DNA from: JAHECW01 sp964641415
GTDB taxonomy: Bacteria > Acidobacteriota > Thermoanaerobaculia > Thermoanaerobaculales > Sulfomarinibacteraceae
Assembly (NCBI GenBank): GCA_964641415.1
Contig: CAZXMW010000010.1
Coordinates: forward strand, 1 to 64,000
Length of the DNA: 64,000 nucleotides
Reading direction: 5' to 3'
Shown here: in pieces, positions 55,974 through 64,000 of the stretch
How the letters are laid out: each line of letters opens with the position of its first letter
Position numbering within the stretch: position 1 is the first letter of the stretch
Made by a program: the position numbers and the translations under genes
The notes under the pieces: model-generated
Database searches by the model: none
What the model was told of the DNA's origin: nothing
Seen by the model: the letters and a program-made list of their open reading frames with translations, nothing else

Positions 55974-58412
55974 TTACGGCGTCGTCGCCGTCCAGGCCGA
56001 GACGTCTCCGCTTTCGAAGGTGTCCCGGAACAGTAGACCGGCGGGCAGCTGGTCGAAGCCTCGGATGACGATGTCGTCGACGTGCCAGCCGTCCTCGGTG
56101 ACGACGAAGTCGGTGTCGATCCGGAAGCGGATGCGGGCGTGGTCGACCTGGTCGAGTGCCGGCAGCGGCAGCACGACCCGGTCCCAGGTCAGAGCGACGC
56201 CGTCGAACGACGCCGCGGTGGTCCAGGTCGACCCGTTGTCGGTGGAGACCTCGACGTGGCCGAAATCGTAGCCGTCCTCGATGTCGTAGATGTGGGAGAA
56301 CTCGAGCACGACGCCGGCGACACCGAACAGGGCGAGCACCGGTGAGGTCAGGGAGAAGTTCCAGTTGTCGCCGTACTCGGCGCCGGGGCTGTCGGTCCAG
56401 GAGTGGTCGGGGGTTGCGGAGGCCTCGGTGGTGATCGCCCACTGGCCCTCGGCCGTCCAGCCGCCGACGCCGCCTTCGACGTCGTCGGCAAGGACGACCC
56501 GGTAGGGCTCGAGGATGAAGTCAAGGGGCGTCGTCGCGCCCGCTGTCGCAACCTGTGCAACGACGGTCCGGCTGCCGTAGCCGTCGGCCGACGCGGTCAC
56601 GTCGTAGCTGCCGGCGGGCACCATGAGATCGTAGCTGCCGGTGATCGGGTTGCTCTGGGTTGTGAAGATGCCGGTCGAGATCACTGCTTCGATGGCTGTG
56701 CCGGTGTCGGCAGCGGTCACCGTCCCGGCGATGTGGGCTGCGGACGCGGGGTCGAGCACCCAGACGAAGACCGCGCTGACCGCGCCCCAGTTCCCGACGC
56801 CGTCTAGGGCGCGGATGAAGATCGTGTGCCGGCCGTCGCCGAGGGCGCTGGTGTCGAGGGTCGTCGACACGGTTTCGACCGGCGCGTCGAAGCTGCCGTC
56901 GACGGCGCCCATCGCCACGGCCGAGGCGCCGTCCTGCCACGGCGGTGTGTCGATGAATATCTCGGCGGCTGCGATGGGCTGGGTCGGCTCGGCGCCGTTG
57001 CTGTTGTTGAACCGGGTGTCGTCGGCAGTCGCCTGGATGGTCACCGGGTCGCCGGGCGCGACCACCGTCACCGACGCTGCGTGGTCGACGATGTCGGGGC
57101 CGGCGGCGGTCTGATACGGGGTGCGGGCGACCTTGGCGGCGTACAGCAGCGAGACCAGGTTGTCGGGCAGGATGGTCGACTCGAAGATCGAGCAGCTCTG
57201 GAAGAACGAGGTCCCGAGCTCGAAGGTGTACGAGGCGACCCCGAGGTCGCCGTACACGAAGTCGGTCGTCGTGCCGTCGGTCGGGTAGAGGCCGATCGAC
57301 TGGTCGGGCTCGTAGCCGTTGAAGAAGGCGAGCTTGCGGCCCAGCGTTTGCAGCGCCGTTCCGTTGCCGGTGGCGGTCGGGGTGAAGCCCCAGGGCCACA
57401 GCACGAGCTCGGAGTACGAGTGGACGTCGAGGTAGACGCCGGTCGCGTCGGCGGCGGCGGCGGCCCCGAGGTCGGGGTCGCGCTGGTCGGGGAAGATCGA
57501 CCGCGCATGGGACTGGACCGCCTGAGTCTCGGGCTCGGATGCCGACGAAGCACCGCGGTAGGTGAGCGAGCAGGGGTCGCCGCTCGAGCCGTTGCAGCAG
57601 GCCCACTGGAAGTCGAAGTTGCGGTTGAGGTCGGCGCCGCGGTAATCGGAGGTCGCGCCGCAGTAGCTCTCGTTGGTGTTCTTGCGCCAGGACAGACCGG
57701 TCTCGGCCTTCTTCCGCCCGTCGGGGTTGGCCTGGAGCATGAGGTGGATCTCGTGCTCGTCGAGCAGCCAGGTGGCGTCGGCGTCGTTGCCGTGACCGCC
57801 GACCAGGTGCTCGGCAAATCGGGTCATGAGCTCGGCGGTGGTGTACTCGCGGGCGTGAATGGCCGAGGTCACGAAGAGCTTCGGCTTACCGCCCCCTGCG
57901 CTCGGCGGGGTCCCGGTCACGGTCGAGTTGGTCAACCTGAGCACGTGCATGTCGTAGCCCGGATTGCCGCCGGGGGTGGTCTTCTCCCAGCTGTCGCCGA
58001 CGTCGACCCAGCTCGCGAGGTGGGGATGGGCGGCGACCAGGTCGGCGGCCGCCTGGAAGGTCTCTTCGACGGTGCGGTAGCAGGGAAACCCGGGAACGCC
58101 CTCGGTCTGGCCCTTCAGGCGTGTCGGCGGGGCGCACAGCTCGGCGCTGCGCCTGCGGTCGACCTCGACCGTGAAGCCGAGGTCGAACAGGAACTCGAGA
58201 ACCGCGGCGTCGGCCTCGACGAGCAGCCAGCCCTGGTCGTGGTGGACCTCCCATGGCTCGGCCCTGGCGGCCAGGGCGTCGACCTGCGCGCGGTCGGTGA
58301 AGGAGGCCCGAACCACGACGGTCGGGCAGCCTTCATCCGCGGCCGGGGCGGCGCCGGCGCCGGCGACCAGTATCGAGGAAAGCGCGATCACGACGGCGAC
58401 ACCTGAACGCAT
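55974..58412 (-). CDS. secreted M14 zinc carboxypeptidase with extra domains
   Basis: 812 aa. Signal peptide 1-24 (MRSGVAVVIALSSILVAGAG). Propeptide-like region to about 110, then M14 peptidase (about 110-450): zinc motif HAREY-TTAE with His186 and Glu189, 'RKNTNESYCGATSDYRGADLNRNFDFQW', third ligand in 'LDVHSYSELVLWPWG' and catalytic Glu in 'YTFELG'. Then a bacterial Ig-like domain, a carboxypeptidase regulatory-like strand set (IAGTVTAADTGTAIEAVI, 'YDVTASADGYGSRTVV'), a MAM-like sandwich (VVLEFSHIYDIEDGYDFGHVEVS) and the tail 'DTFESGDVSAWTATTP'. ATG 58410-58412 follows GAAGGAG. Lies 20 nt upstream of nnrD; exported protease for protein breakdown. Confidence 0.92.
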   Translation of the reverse strand: MRSGVAVVIALSSILVAGAGAAPAADEGCPTVVVRASFTDRAQVDALAARAEPWEVHHDQGWLLVEADAAVLEFLFDLGFTVEVDRRRSAELCAPPTRLKGQTEGVPGFPCYRTVEETFQAAADLVAAHPHLASWVDVGDSWEKTTPGGNPGYDMHVLRLTNSTVTGTPPSAGGGKPKLFVTSAIHAREYTTAELMTRFAEHLVGGHGNDADATWLLDEHEIHLMLQANPDGRKKAETGLSWRKNTNESYCGATSDYRGADLNRNFDFQWACCNGSSGDPCSLTYRGASSASEPETQAVQSHARSIFPDQRDPDLGAAAAADATGVYLDVHSYSELVLWPWGFTPTATGNGTALQTLGRKLAFFNGYEPDQSIGLYPTDGTTTDFVYGDLGVASYTFELGTSFFQSCSIFESTILPDNLVSLLYAAKVARTPYQTAAGPDIVDHAASVTVVAPGDPVTIQATADDTRFNNSNGAEPTQPIAAAEIFIDTPPWQDGASAVAMGAVDGSFDAPVETVSTTLDTSALGDGRHTIFIRALDGVGNWGAVSAVFVWVLDPASAAHIAGTVTAADTGTAIEAVISTGIFTTQSNPITGSYDLMVPAGSYDVTASADGYGSRTVVAQVATAGATTPLDFILEPYRVVLADDVEGGVGGWTAEGQWAITTEASATPDHSWTDSPGAEYGDNWNFSLTSPVLALFGVAGVVLEFSHIYDIEDGYDFGHVEVSTDNGSTWTTAASFDGVALTWDRVVLPLPALDQVDHARIRFRIDTDFVVTEDGWHVDDIVIRGFDQLPAGLLFRDTFESGDVSAWTATTP

Positions 58413-58630
58413 TGCGACTCCTTCGGGCCGCGGCCGGCCCTCGGGTAGGGTATGTCCCCTCGACCCGGCGCGCAAGCGCGCACGCGCGCCTGCGGATCCC
58501 GTTTGACCGGACGCCGGCGCTGCGGTACAAGAGAGCGGTCACCGCTCTCGACGAACCGACGGCACGGTATGCGACGGCGTTGCGTGGGGCGGTTTCCCGA
58601 CGGTCGGAGGCCGCCGGAGTCCGTGGGGGT

Positions 58631-59098
58631 ATGAAGAAGATGAGACATCAGCTGTTCGCTCACGGGCTCGGAGCCCTGGCGCTCTTCCTGGCGGCTCCGG
58701 TACTCGCCGCCGGCCTCGGCGACCACGACGGCGCGGTTGCCGACGCGACCACCGCGCTCGAGGCGCGGATCGCGGCCGGTGATCTCGAGTACCGCGACCC
58801 GGCGACCCGCGAGATCGTGATCGCGACTGCCGAGCGGGTGGCGGATCTGCGGCGCGACCTCGCCCCGCTGTTCCAGCGGCCCACGGCGCCCGCGGTCGAG
58901 CGCCGGCCGAACGGAACGGTCCGGGTCGATGCCGAGGGCGTCGTCGGCCACGTCCACCTCATGCGGGTCGATCTCGACGGTGGTCGGACCACGGCGTGCG
59001 TCGAAACTCTCGATGGCGCTGTCGCTTTCTTCCTCGGTGTGCACAGCCCGAAAGACCGATCGGTCGGGTCGGCGGCCCGGCCCGTCGCGGTGGATTGA
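58631..59098 (+). CDS. small secreted hypothetical protein
   Basis: 155 aa, not recognised. Signal peptide 1-27 (MKKMRHQLFAHGLGALALFL, then AAGL). Mature part has a helix (ADATTALEARIAAGDLEYRDPATREIVIATAERVADLRRDLAPLF) and a strand-rich end with one Cys (VGHVHLMRVDLDGGRTTACVETLDGAVAFFLG). It lies 11 nt before the PA-domain peptidase gene on the same strand and may be an accessory or inhibitor-like partner of it. ATG 58631 follows GGAG and GGGGG. A plus-strand frame upstream is antisense to the M14 gene's start region and is not included. Confidence 0.7.
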   Translation: MKKMRHQLFAHGLGALALFLAAPVLAAGLGDHDGAVADATTALEARIAAGDLEYRDPATREIVIATAERVADLRRDLAPLFQRPTAPAVERRPNGTVRVDAEGVVGHVHLMRVDLDGGRTTACVETLDGAVAFFLGVHSPKDRSVGSAARPVAVD

Positions 59099-59109
59099 AG
59101 GAGGCTGCC

Positions 59110-60555
59110 GTGAGACAAGCAGTGATCGTCGTCGCGTGCCTCGTTCTCGCCATCGCCGCCGGTCCGGTCGCCGATGCCTCAAACTTCATCATCGTCAACG
59201 GCGACGCCGTCGGCGAGGGCCTCAACGACCCGACCCCGGTGGCGCCGGTCGGCGGCAACACCGGCGTGACGCTCGGCGAGCAGCGCCTGATTCTTCTCCA
59301 GAGCACCGCCTCGGTCTGGGCCGGCCTCATCGACAGCCCGGTGGACATCGTCATTCTGGCCCGGTTCAACCCGATCAGCAGCGGCGGCAATTCGTGCGGC
59401 GTCCTCGGCCAGACCGGGCCCGGCGACCCGTTCATGAACTTCCCCGGAGCGCCGGTGCCCAACATCCTGTACCACAGTGCCCTGGCCGACTCGATCTCGG
59501 GCGTCGAGCAGAATCCGGGCGAAGAGGACTTCTACATCATCTACAACAGCAACCTGGACACAGCGGTCTGTCCGAACGACGGCTTTTACTACGGCCTCGA
59601 CGGCAACGCCGGGACCGGCGAGATCGAGCTGTTTCCCGTGGTGTTGCACGAGATGGCGCACGGACTCGGCTTCGCGAGCTTCGTCAACCCGTCGACCGGC
59701 GGTCTGTTCTTCGGCCTGCCGGGGATCTTCGATTACTTCATCTACGACATGACCGCCGGGCTGCACTGGAACGAGATGAACAACAGCCAGCGGCAGGCTT
59801 CGGCCGTCAACACCGGGAACCTGGTGTGGGACGGCGCCAGCGCCATCGCCGCCGCGGCCGACACCCTGTACGCCGGCGCCATGGAGCTCGAGGTGACCTC
59901 GCCGCCGGCGATCGCCGGAACCTATGCTGCTCTCGGTGCGGTCTTCGGCGGGGCCCCTCCGGATCAGCTCGACGGTGAGTTCGAGCTCGTCGACACCGGA
60001 AGCGCAACGCCGAACGACGCCTGCGACCCCCTGGTCGGTTTCACGCCCGGGCGCATCGCCGTCCTCGATCGCGGCAACTGCGAATTCGGCCTCAAGGCAC
60101 TCAACGCCGAGAATGCCGGCGCCAAAGCGGCGGTCATCGCCAACGATCGCGACGGGACCACGCTCGTGAACATGGCGGGCGGTGTCGACGGCGAGTCGGT
60201 GACGATTCCGGTGGTGGCGCTCGGCGAGAACGACGGCGTCACCATCAAGGCACAGCTGCCGGGGGTGACGGGCTCGCTGCATGTCATCGAGCGGCTCGGC
60301 AGCCACGCCTCGGGACGGCCTCTGCTCTACGCTCCGCCGGCCGTCCAGCCCGGCTCGTCGGTGTCACACTGGGACACCAGCGCCACGCCTGAGCTGCTCA
60401 TGGAGCCGTTTCTGGGCCCCGAACTGCTCGACGATGTCGACATGACGCCGGATCTGTTCATCGATCTCGGCCACACCATCTTCGGCGCCGAGGACATCTT
60501 CGCCGACGGCTTCGAGCTCGGCGACACGTCGGCCTGGAGCGGCGTTTCACCCTGA
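59110..60555 (+). CDS. secreted metallopeptidase-like protein with PA domain
   Basis: 481 aa. Signal peptide 1-23 (ending ADA). HExxH at 180-184 in LFPVVLHEMAHGLGFASF, with Gly187 as in metzincin-type enzymes, but the expected third His (position +10) is Ser190. A PA domain is inserted at about 300-400 (PGRIAVLDRGNCEFGLKALNAENAGAKAAVIANDRDG), which in other peptidases regulates substrate access. C-terminus: 'DTSATPELLMEPFLGPELLDDVDMTPDLFIDLGHTIFGAEDIFADGFELGDTSAWS'; the tail resembles that of the M14 protein. GTG 59110 follows AAGGAGG. Co-directional with the 155-aa gene. Confidence 0.85.
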   Translation: MRQAVIVVACLVLAIAAGPVADASNFIIVNGDAVGEGLNDPTPVAPVGGNTGVTLGEQRLILLQSTASVWAGLIDSPVDIVILARFNPISSGGNSCGVLGQTGPGDPFMNFPGAPVPNILYHSALADSISGVEQNPGEEDFYIIYNSNLDTAVCPNDGFYYGLDGNAGTGEIELFPVVLHEMAHGLGFASFVNPSTGGLFFGLPGIFDYFIYDMTAGLHWNEMNNSQRQASAVNTGNLVWDGASAIAAAADTLYAGAMELEVTSPPAIAGTYAALGAVFGGAPPDQLDGEFELVDTGSATPNDACDPLVGFTPGRIAVLDRGNCEFGLKALNAENAGAKAAVIANDRDGTTLVNMAGGVDGESVTIPVVALGENDGVTIKAQLPGVTGSLHVIERLGSHASGRPLLYAPPAVQPGSSVSHWDTSATPELLMEPFLGPELLDDVDMTPDLFIDLGHTIFGAEDIFADGFELGDTSAWSGVSP

Positions 60556-60566
60556 ATCCGGGGGGC

Positions 60567-60652
60567 GAGTGCTGCGGCTGCTGCTGCAACTGTCGCTGCC
60601 GCTGCCGCTGCCGCTGCCACTGACGCTGCCGGTGGTGTCGCTGACGCTGCCA
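60567..60652. repeat. GCTGCC hexamer tract
   Basis: Runs of GCTGCC/GCTGCN and related units in the gap between the convergent PA-peptidase and GT4 genes (118 bp). Another tract of period six, with different hexamers from those at 8429 and 49951. It could form CAG/CTG-like hairpins. Confidence 0.75.
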
Positions 60653-60673
60653 TGAAGGGTGGGCGCGCTCCGG

Positions 60674-62476
60674 TTAACGACCGGAGGGGAAGATCACTCG
60701 CTCGTAGGAATCGACGTACCGCTCGAGACCGAAGCGCTCCTCGACGGTTCGCCGGCCCCGCTCGCCCTCGGCTCGGCGGTTGTCGGATCCGAGCAGCGAC
60801 CGAATCGCCGAGGCGAGCCCTTCGATGTCGCCGGGCCGCTCGACCATGCCTCCGCCGCCGCCCGACAGCAGCAGGGGAACGTCGCCGACCGCGGTCGCGA
60901 CACAGGGCAGGCCGCGGGCGAGCCCGTCGAGCAGAAAGACCGGCAGGCCCTCGAACGCCGAGGTCAACAGGCACAGGTCGAGGGCGTCGTACAGCGGCGC
61001 CGCGTCGGCGACCATGGGGCGGCGGGTCAGGTTCGGCGGCGGATCGCGGGCGATCTCGCGGTCAACCTCGGCGTCGAGGGGACCGCCGCCGACGAGCAGG
61101 AAGTGCACAGGGTCGTCGGTCATGGCCCGGGCGAGCCGGACCACGTCGAGGGGCCGCTTCTGGGCGTGCATTCGAATGAAGGTGCCGACCACCACCGTGT
61201 CGACGTCGACCCCGAGCTCAGAGCGGAGACGCGCCCGCCGGTGATCGTCGCGGGGGCCGGGCCGGCCGACCGCGTGGCGGATGGTCTCCACCCGTTCGAG
61301 AGGAACGCCGTGCCGGGTGGTGAGCGCGTGGGCGATCTGGCCGTTGACGGCAATCTGGACGTCGACCGCTCGAATCAGTGAACGGGTCAGGTGCTCGATC
61401 CACCCGCCCGAGTGGTTGTACAGCTGGTTGACGATCCGCAGCCTGGGGAACAGCCGGCGCAGCGCGGCGACCTCGTCGTAGAAGGTCACCGACCCGTTCC
61501 AGCAGACCAGGGTCTCGACCCGCCAACGGCGGATCAGGTGACGCATCGCCGACGCGACGGCGTCGCGCGGCAGCCAGTCCCCGAGGGTGTAGACCTGGGG
61601 CGTCAGCTCGCGGGCACGGTCGACGGTCTGGCCGAGGGCTTCGAGGTGCGGGTCGGTGGTGGCGACGAGCAGGCGGGCACGGTCCGAGAGACCGTCGAGC
61701 AGGTCGAACAGCAGCCGTTCGGCGCCGCCGACCGCCAGGAAGGGCAGCAGGAAGAGGACGGTTGGTCGACCGTCCAGGTCGGGAAGCGCCGCCAGAGCAC
61801 GATCGACGGCGCTCCAGGATTGGCGGATGACCGCCGCGCCGGCGGCCGCCGGCGCCAGCCGGTGGGGCCCGACGGCGATCGAAGCCGGCTGGTCGAGGGA
61901 ATCGAGGCCGGCGCAGCGCTCGGCCGAGGTGATGTGCGGGATGACGCGGCCGACCAGGGCGCCGCGGCGGTTCAGGCCGGGCGACGGCAGCCGGACCAGA
62001 GCGTGTGCCGCAAGCGCCGCGGCGGGGTCGCGGAACACCGCGCCGGACGGACCGAAAGGCCCGGGTGCGGGCGGCGCCCAGCCTCCCACGACCCAGCCGG
62101 CGGGCTCCGCTGCGGCAGCCATGAGCAGCGCCTCCAGGTGCACCGTCGGCAGCGTTCCGAGATCACCGTGGCCGAGATAGCCCGCTCGTCCGGCGCGGTC
62201 GGCATCTGAGGCGACGGCGATCGAGCGCTCGGTCTGATCGGCGAGCGGCGTCGGATCGCCGCCGTCGACGACTGTGATTGCCGGGTCGGGCAGGACTGTT
62301 TCGGTCGCGGCCGCCATCGGGATGACCCGAGGGTCGGCCCCGTCGTCGGTCAATCGCCGCAGTCGGTGACGGATCAGGGAGAGCGAGCGGCGCAGGCGGC
62401 GCAGAGTTCTGCGGACCGGTGGGCTGAGCTCCCAGAGGGCGGCCTGAAGCCGGCGGCCGGGCGACGGGCTCGGCAT
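60674..62476 (-). CDS. GT4-family glycosyltransferase
   Basis: 600 aa. Retaining GT-B glycosyltransferase in the C-terminal two thirds: 'FLAVGGAERLLFDLLDGLSDRARLLVATTDP', 'FIRMHAQKRPLDVVRLARAM', 'FLLVGGGPLDAEVD' and the donor-binding 'LLTSAFEGLPVFLLDGLARGLPCVATAVGDVPLLL'. The first 220 residues are a Pro/Ala-rich region of unknown function (DGGDPTPLADQTERSIAVASDADRAGRAG), absent from typical GT4 enzymes. ATG 62474-62476 overlaps the stop of the upstream GT4 gene by 1 nt (TGATG). Tandem paralogue of that gene. Likely adds sugars to an envelope glycan; sugar unknown. Confidence 0.88.
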   Translation of the reverse strand: MPSPSPGRRLQAALWELSPPVRRTLRRLRRSLSLIRHRLRRLTDDGADPRVIPMAAATETVLPDPAITVVDGGDPTPLADQTERSIAVASDADRAGRAGYLGHGDLGTLPTVHLEALLMAAAAEPAGWVVGGWAPPAPGPFGPSGAVFRDPAAALAAHALVRLPSPGLNRRGALVGRVIPHITSAERCAGLDSLDQPASIAVGPHRLAPAAAGAAVIRQSWSAVDRALAALPDLDGRPTVLFLLPFLAVGGAERLLFDLLDGLSDRARLLVATTDPHLEALGQTVDRARELTPQVYTLGDWLPRDAVASAMRHLIRRWRVETLVCWNGSVTFYDEVAALRRLFPRLRIVNQLYNHSGGWIEHLTRSLIRAVDVQIAVNGQIAHALTTRHGVPLERVETIRHAVGRPGPRDDHRRARLRSELGVDVDTVVVGTFIRMHAQKRPLDVVRLARAMTDDPVHFLLVGGGPLDAEVDREIARDPPPNLTRRPMVADAAPLYDALDLCLLTSAFEGLPVFLLDGLARGLPCVATAVGDVPLLLSGGGGGMVERPGDIEGLASAIRSLLGSDNRRAEGERGRRTVEERFGLERYVDSYERVIFPSGR

Positions 62477-64000
62477 CACGGCTCGCCGAGGAAGACGCGT
62501 GCGTAGGCGTCGGCGCAGGCTGCGACCGAGAATCGCGGCGCCGCCCGGAGAGCCTGGTCGGCGAGCTCGGCGCGGACCGACGGGCGGACGATCTCCCGGA
62601 CCACCGCCTCGAGGGCTTCGAGGTCGCCGGGGTGGTCGACCACGAGGCCGGCGCCGCACTCGTCGAGCACGGTTCCCAGGTCGCCGACCCGCGTGCCGAG
62701 AAACGGCCGGCCGAGCTGAAGGCACTCGAGCATGAAAACCGGGAGACCCTCGTGCTCGGAGACCAGACAGCCGACGTCGGCGGCGACGATGAGATCGGGG
62801 ATGTCGCTGCGGAAGGCCAGGCGGCGAACCCGCGCGCCGCCGGAACCGGCGATCGCCCGATCGACGTCGGCTTCGAGCTCGCCGCCGCCGACCAACACGA
62901 AGTGAACCCGATCGAGATCACGGACCCGTTCGGCGAGCGCCACCAGATCGAGGGGACGTTTCTGCGCGTGCATCCGGGCCGCGGTGAGCAGCACCACGTC
63001 GTCGTCGGTGAACCCGAGTTCGTGGCGAACCGAGCACCGCAGCCGCGACCGGGACGCCTCCGGCGGCAGGGCCTGCTCGGGACGTCCGCACGGCCAGATC
63101 ACCGGCACACGATCGGCCGGCCAATCGCGCTCGCCGATCAGGACCTCGGCGATCGGCCGGTTCTCCGCGACGCAGACGTCGATTGACTCCGCCGCCCCGC
63201 CCGTGTAGCTCGAGATGTAGCCGATCCGGTGGTCGTAGAGGTGGTCGACGATCCGCAGACCGGGCCGGGCGGCCTTGAGCCGCGGCGCGAATTCGTAGAA
63301 CAGCGTCGTGCCATTGGCGTTGTACAGGACTTCGGCGCCGGCCGCGTCGATCAGCGCGAGCAGCATCCCGACCATGGCGTCCGGATGCACCAGGTCGCCG
63401 AGGCAGATCAGCCGGTCGGTGATCTCCATGAAATCCGACCGGCGGTCGCCGAGCTCCGGCCGGTGGGGAGCGAGCGTGGCGATGGAGAAGCGGAAGCGGC
63501 GACCGAGAGCGTCCAGGGTCGCGTGCAGCGTCTGCTCGGCGCCGCCGCGGGCGAGAAACGGCGCCGTGACCAACACCGCGGGCCTTCCGTCGGACAGCGG
63601 TCGCCGATCGAGCCGGGAGGCGTCGCGCAGGCCGATCTGCGCCACCGGCCCGAGATCGTGATCGGCCAGATAGGAGCCGCGCCGGCGCCGGTTGAATCGC
63701 GTCGGCGTCCTCTCGCCGCCCGCGACGCCGTGACTGTCGACGAGCTTGACGACGCGGCCGCTGCGGGTCGGCATCACGGCATCGTCGGCTGCGTCCCACC
63801 GGTAGGAGTCGGTCCGGTACAGCGCCCATGGCCGCAGCGCACTGGCGTGCACGGCGTCGATGTCGACGACCGTGTCGCCGATCGGACGACCGACACGCTC
63901 CCGGAGCACCACGGCATCGACCGCCTCGGCAGCGGCCGTGAGCAGGCAGGACTCGAGGTGGGCGGAGACCACGTCGGGCAGTGGCCCCGGCGCGGCGAAC
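62476..64000 (-). CDS. GT4-family glycosyltransferase, partial
   Basis: At least 508 residues, open to the window edge; the true start lies beyond position 64000. A possible ATG/GTG near 63972 is not used because the preceding residues (GPLPDVVSAHLESCLLTAAAEAV) already match the paralogue's 'GTLPTVHLEALLMAAAAEPA'. Same features as the GT4 at 60674: 'FLARGGAEQTLHATLDAL', 'ARMHAQKRPLDLVALAERV', 'VHFVLVGGGELEADVDRAIA' and 'SEHEGLPVFMLECLQLGRPFLGTRVGDLGTVLD'. Both also share the N-terminal extension. Gene order shows tandem duplication; the two probably act in the same glycan pathway on different acceptors. Confidence 0.88.
   Translation of the reverse strand, partial: FAAPGPLPDVVSAHLESCLLTAAAEAVDAVVLRERVGRPIGDTVVDIDAVHASALRPWALYRTDSYRWDAADDAVMPTRSGRVVKLVDSHGVAGGERTPTRFNRRRRGSYLADHDLGPVAQIGLRDASRLDRRPLSDGRPAVLVTAPFLARGGAEQTLHATLDALGRRFRFSIATLAPHRPELGDRRSDFMEITDRLICLGDLVHPDAMVGMLLALIDAAGAEVLYNANGTTLFYEFAPRLKAARPGLRIVDHLYDHRIGYISSYTGGAAESIDVCVAENRPIAEVLIGERDWPADRVPVIWPCGRPEQALPPEASRSRLRCSVRHELGFTDDDVVLLTAARMHAQKRPLDLVALAERVRDLDRVHFVLVGGGELEADVDRAIAGSGGARVRRLAFRSDIPDLIVAADVGCLVSEHEGLPVFMLECLQLGRPFLGTRVGDLGTVLDECGAGLVVDHPGDLEALEAVVREIVRPSVRAELADQALRAAPRFSVAACADAYARVFLGEP

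Overview
The window is a strongly GC-rich chromosome segment from a Gram-negative bacterium. The best lineage guess is Acidobacteriota, possibly a Thermoanaerobaculia-like group. This rests on the two acidobacterial-style VWFA proteins (ending in GYYPG), a GWxTD-type secreted protein, a ChvG/ChvI-type two-component pair, a eukaryote-like UTP-glucose-1-phosphate uridylyltransferase, and outer-membrane proteins (OmpA, an Omp85/D15-like barrel, lipid-A-flippase-like ABC exporter, O-antigen ligase). No phage, transposase, integrase or CRISPR array was seen. The lineage is inference; no database was searched.

Layout. 1-6.7 kb: EamA transporter, then a pyrR-pyrB-pyrC operon behind a leader with a good intrinsic terminator (probable attenuator), a five-domain S1 protein, tRNA-Cys and tRNA-Gly. 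6.9-13.5 kb: MFS/POT-like transporter, OmpA-family protein, UDP-glucose pyrophosphorylase divergent from a lytic transglycosylase. 12.7-16.4 kb: a TRAP transporter operon (TatT-like lipoprotein, DctP, DctQ, DctM). 16.6-20.2 kb: unknown membrane-anchored protein, MscS channel, pseudo-receiver/PilZ protein. 20.3-25.1 kb: envelope glycan genes (GT2 glycosyltransferase, MsbA-like exporter, O-antigen ligase, small acyl-carrier-like protein) and thioredoxin. 25.2-30.2 kb: UvrD/PcrA helicase coupled to a GNAT protein, divergent from an acyl-CoA carboxylase carboxyltransferase. 30.2-38.8 kb: an envelope cluster of a GWxTD/VWFA protein, a TPR protein, a secreted unknown and a metallopeptidase-propeller-barrel fusion, converging on a second VWFA protein. 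39.0-42.1 kb: three-gene proton-translocating transhydrogenase. 42.1-45.4 kb: an unusual pair, a large membrane protein carrying a P-loop ATPase plus a MscS channel. 45.5-50.7 kb: secreted protein, ChvG/ChvI pair, phasin with a very strong promoter, SCP2 protein. 50.7-56 kb: zinc-ribbon membrane protein, SDR, TsaE, NnrD. 56-60.6 kb: secreted M14 carboxypeptidase, small secreted protein, secreted PA-domain metallopeptidase. 60.7-64 kb: two tandem paralogous GT4 glycosyltransferases, the last cut by the window edge.

Most noteworthy: (i) the ATPase/MscS channel pair; (ii) a symmetrical ~158-bp palindromic intergenic element with terminal inverted repeats and two diverged relatives; (iii) a PyrC in which two canonical zinc-binding histidines are replaced; (iv) the peptidase-propeller-barrel fusion and its operon; (v) hexanucleotide tracts sharing one vocabulary in several intergenic regions; (vi) several genes whose start codon lies 6 nt after a -10 hexamer, pointing to leaderless mRNAs; (vii) a phasin promoter studded with TGCCGC motifs.
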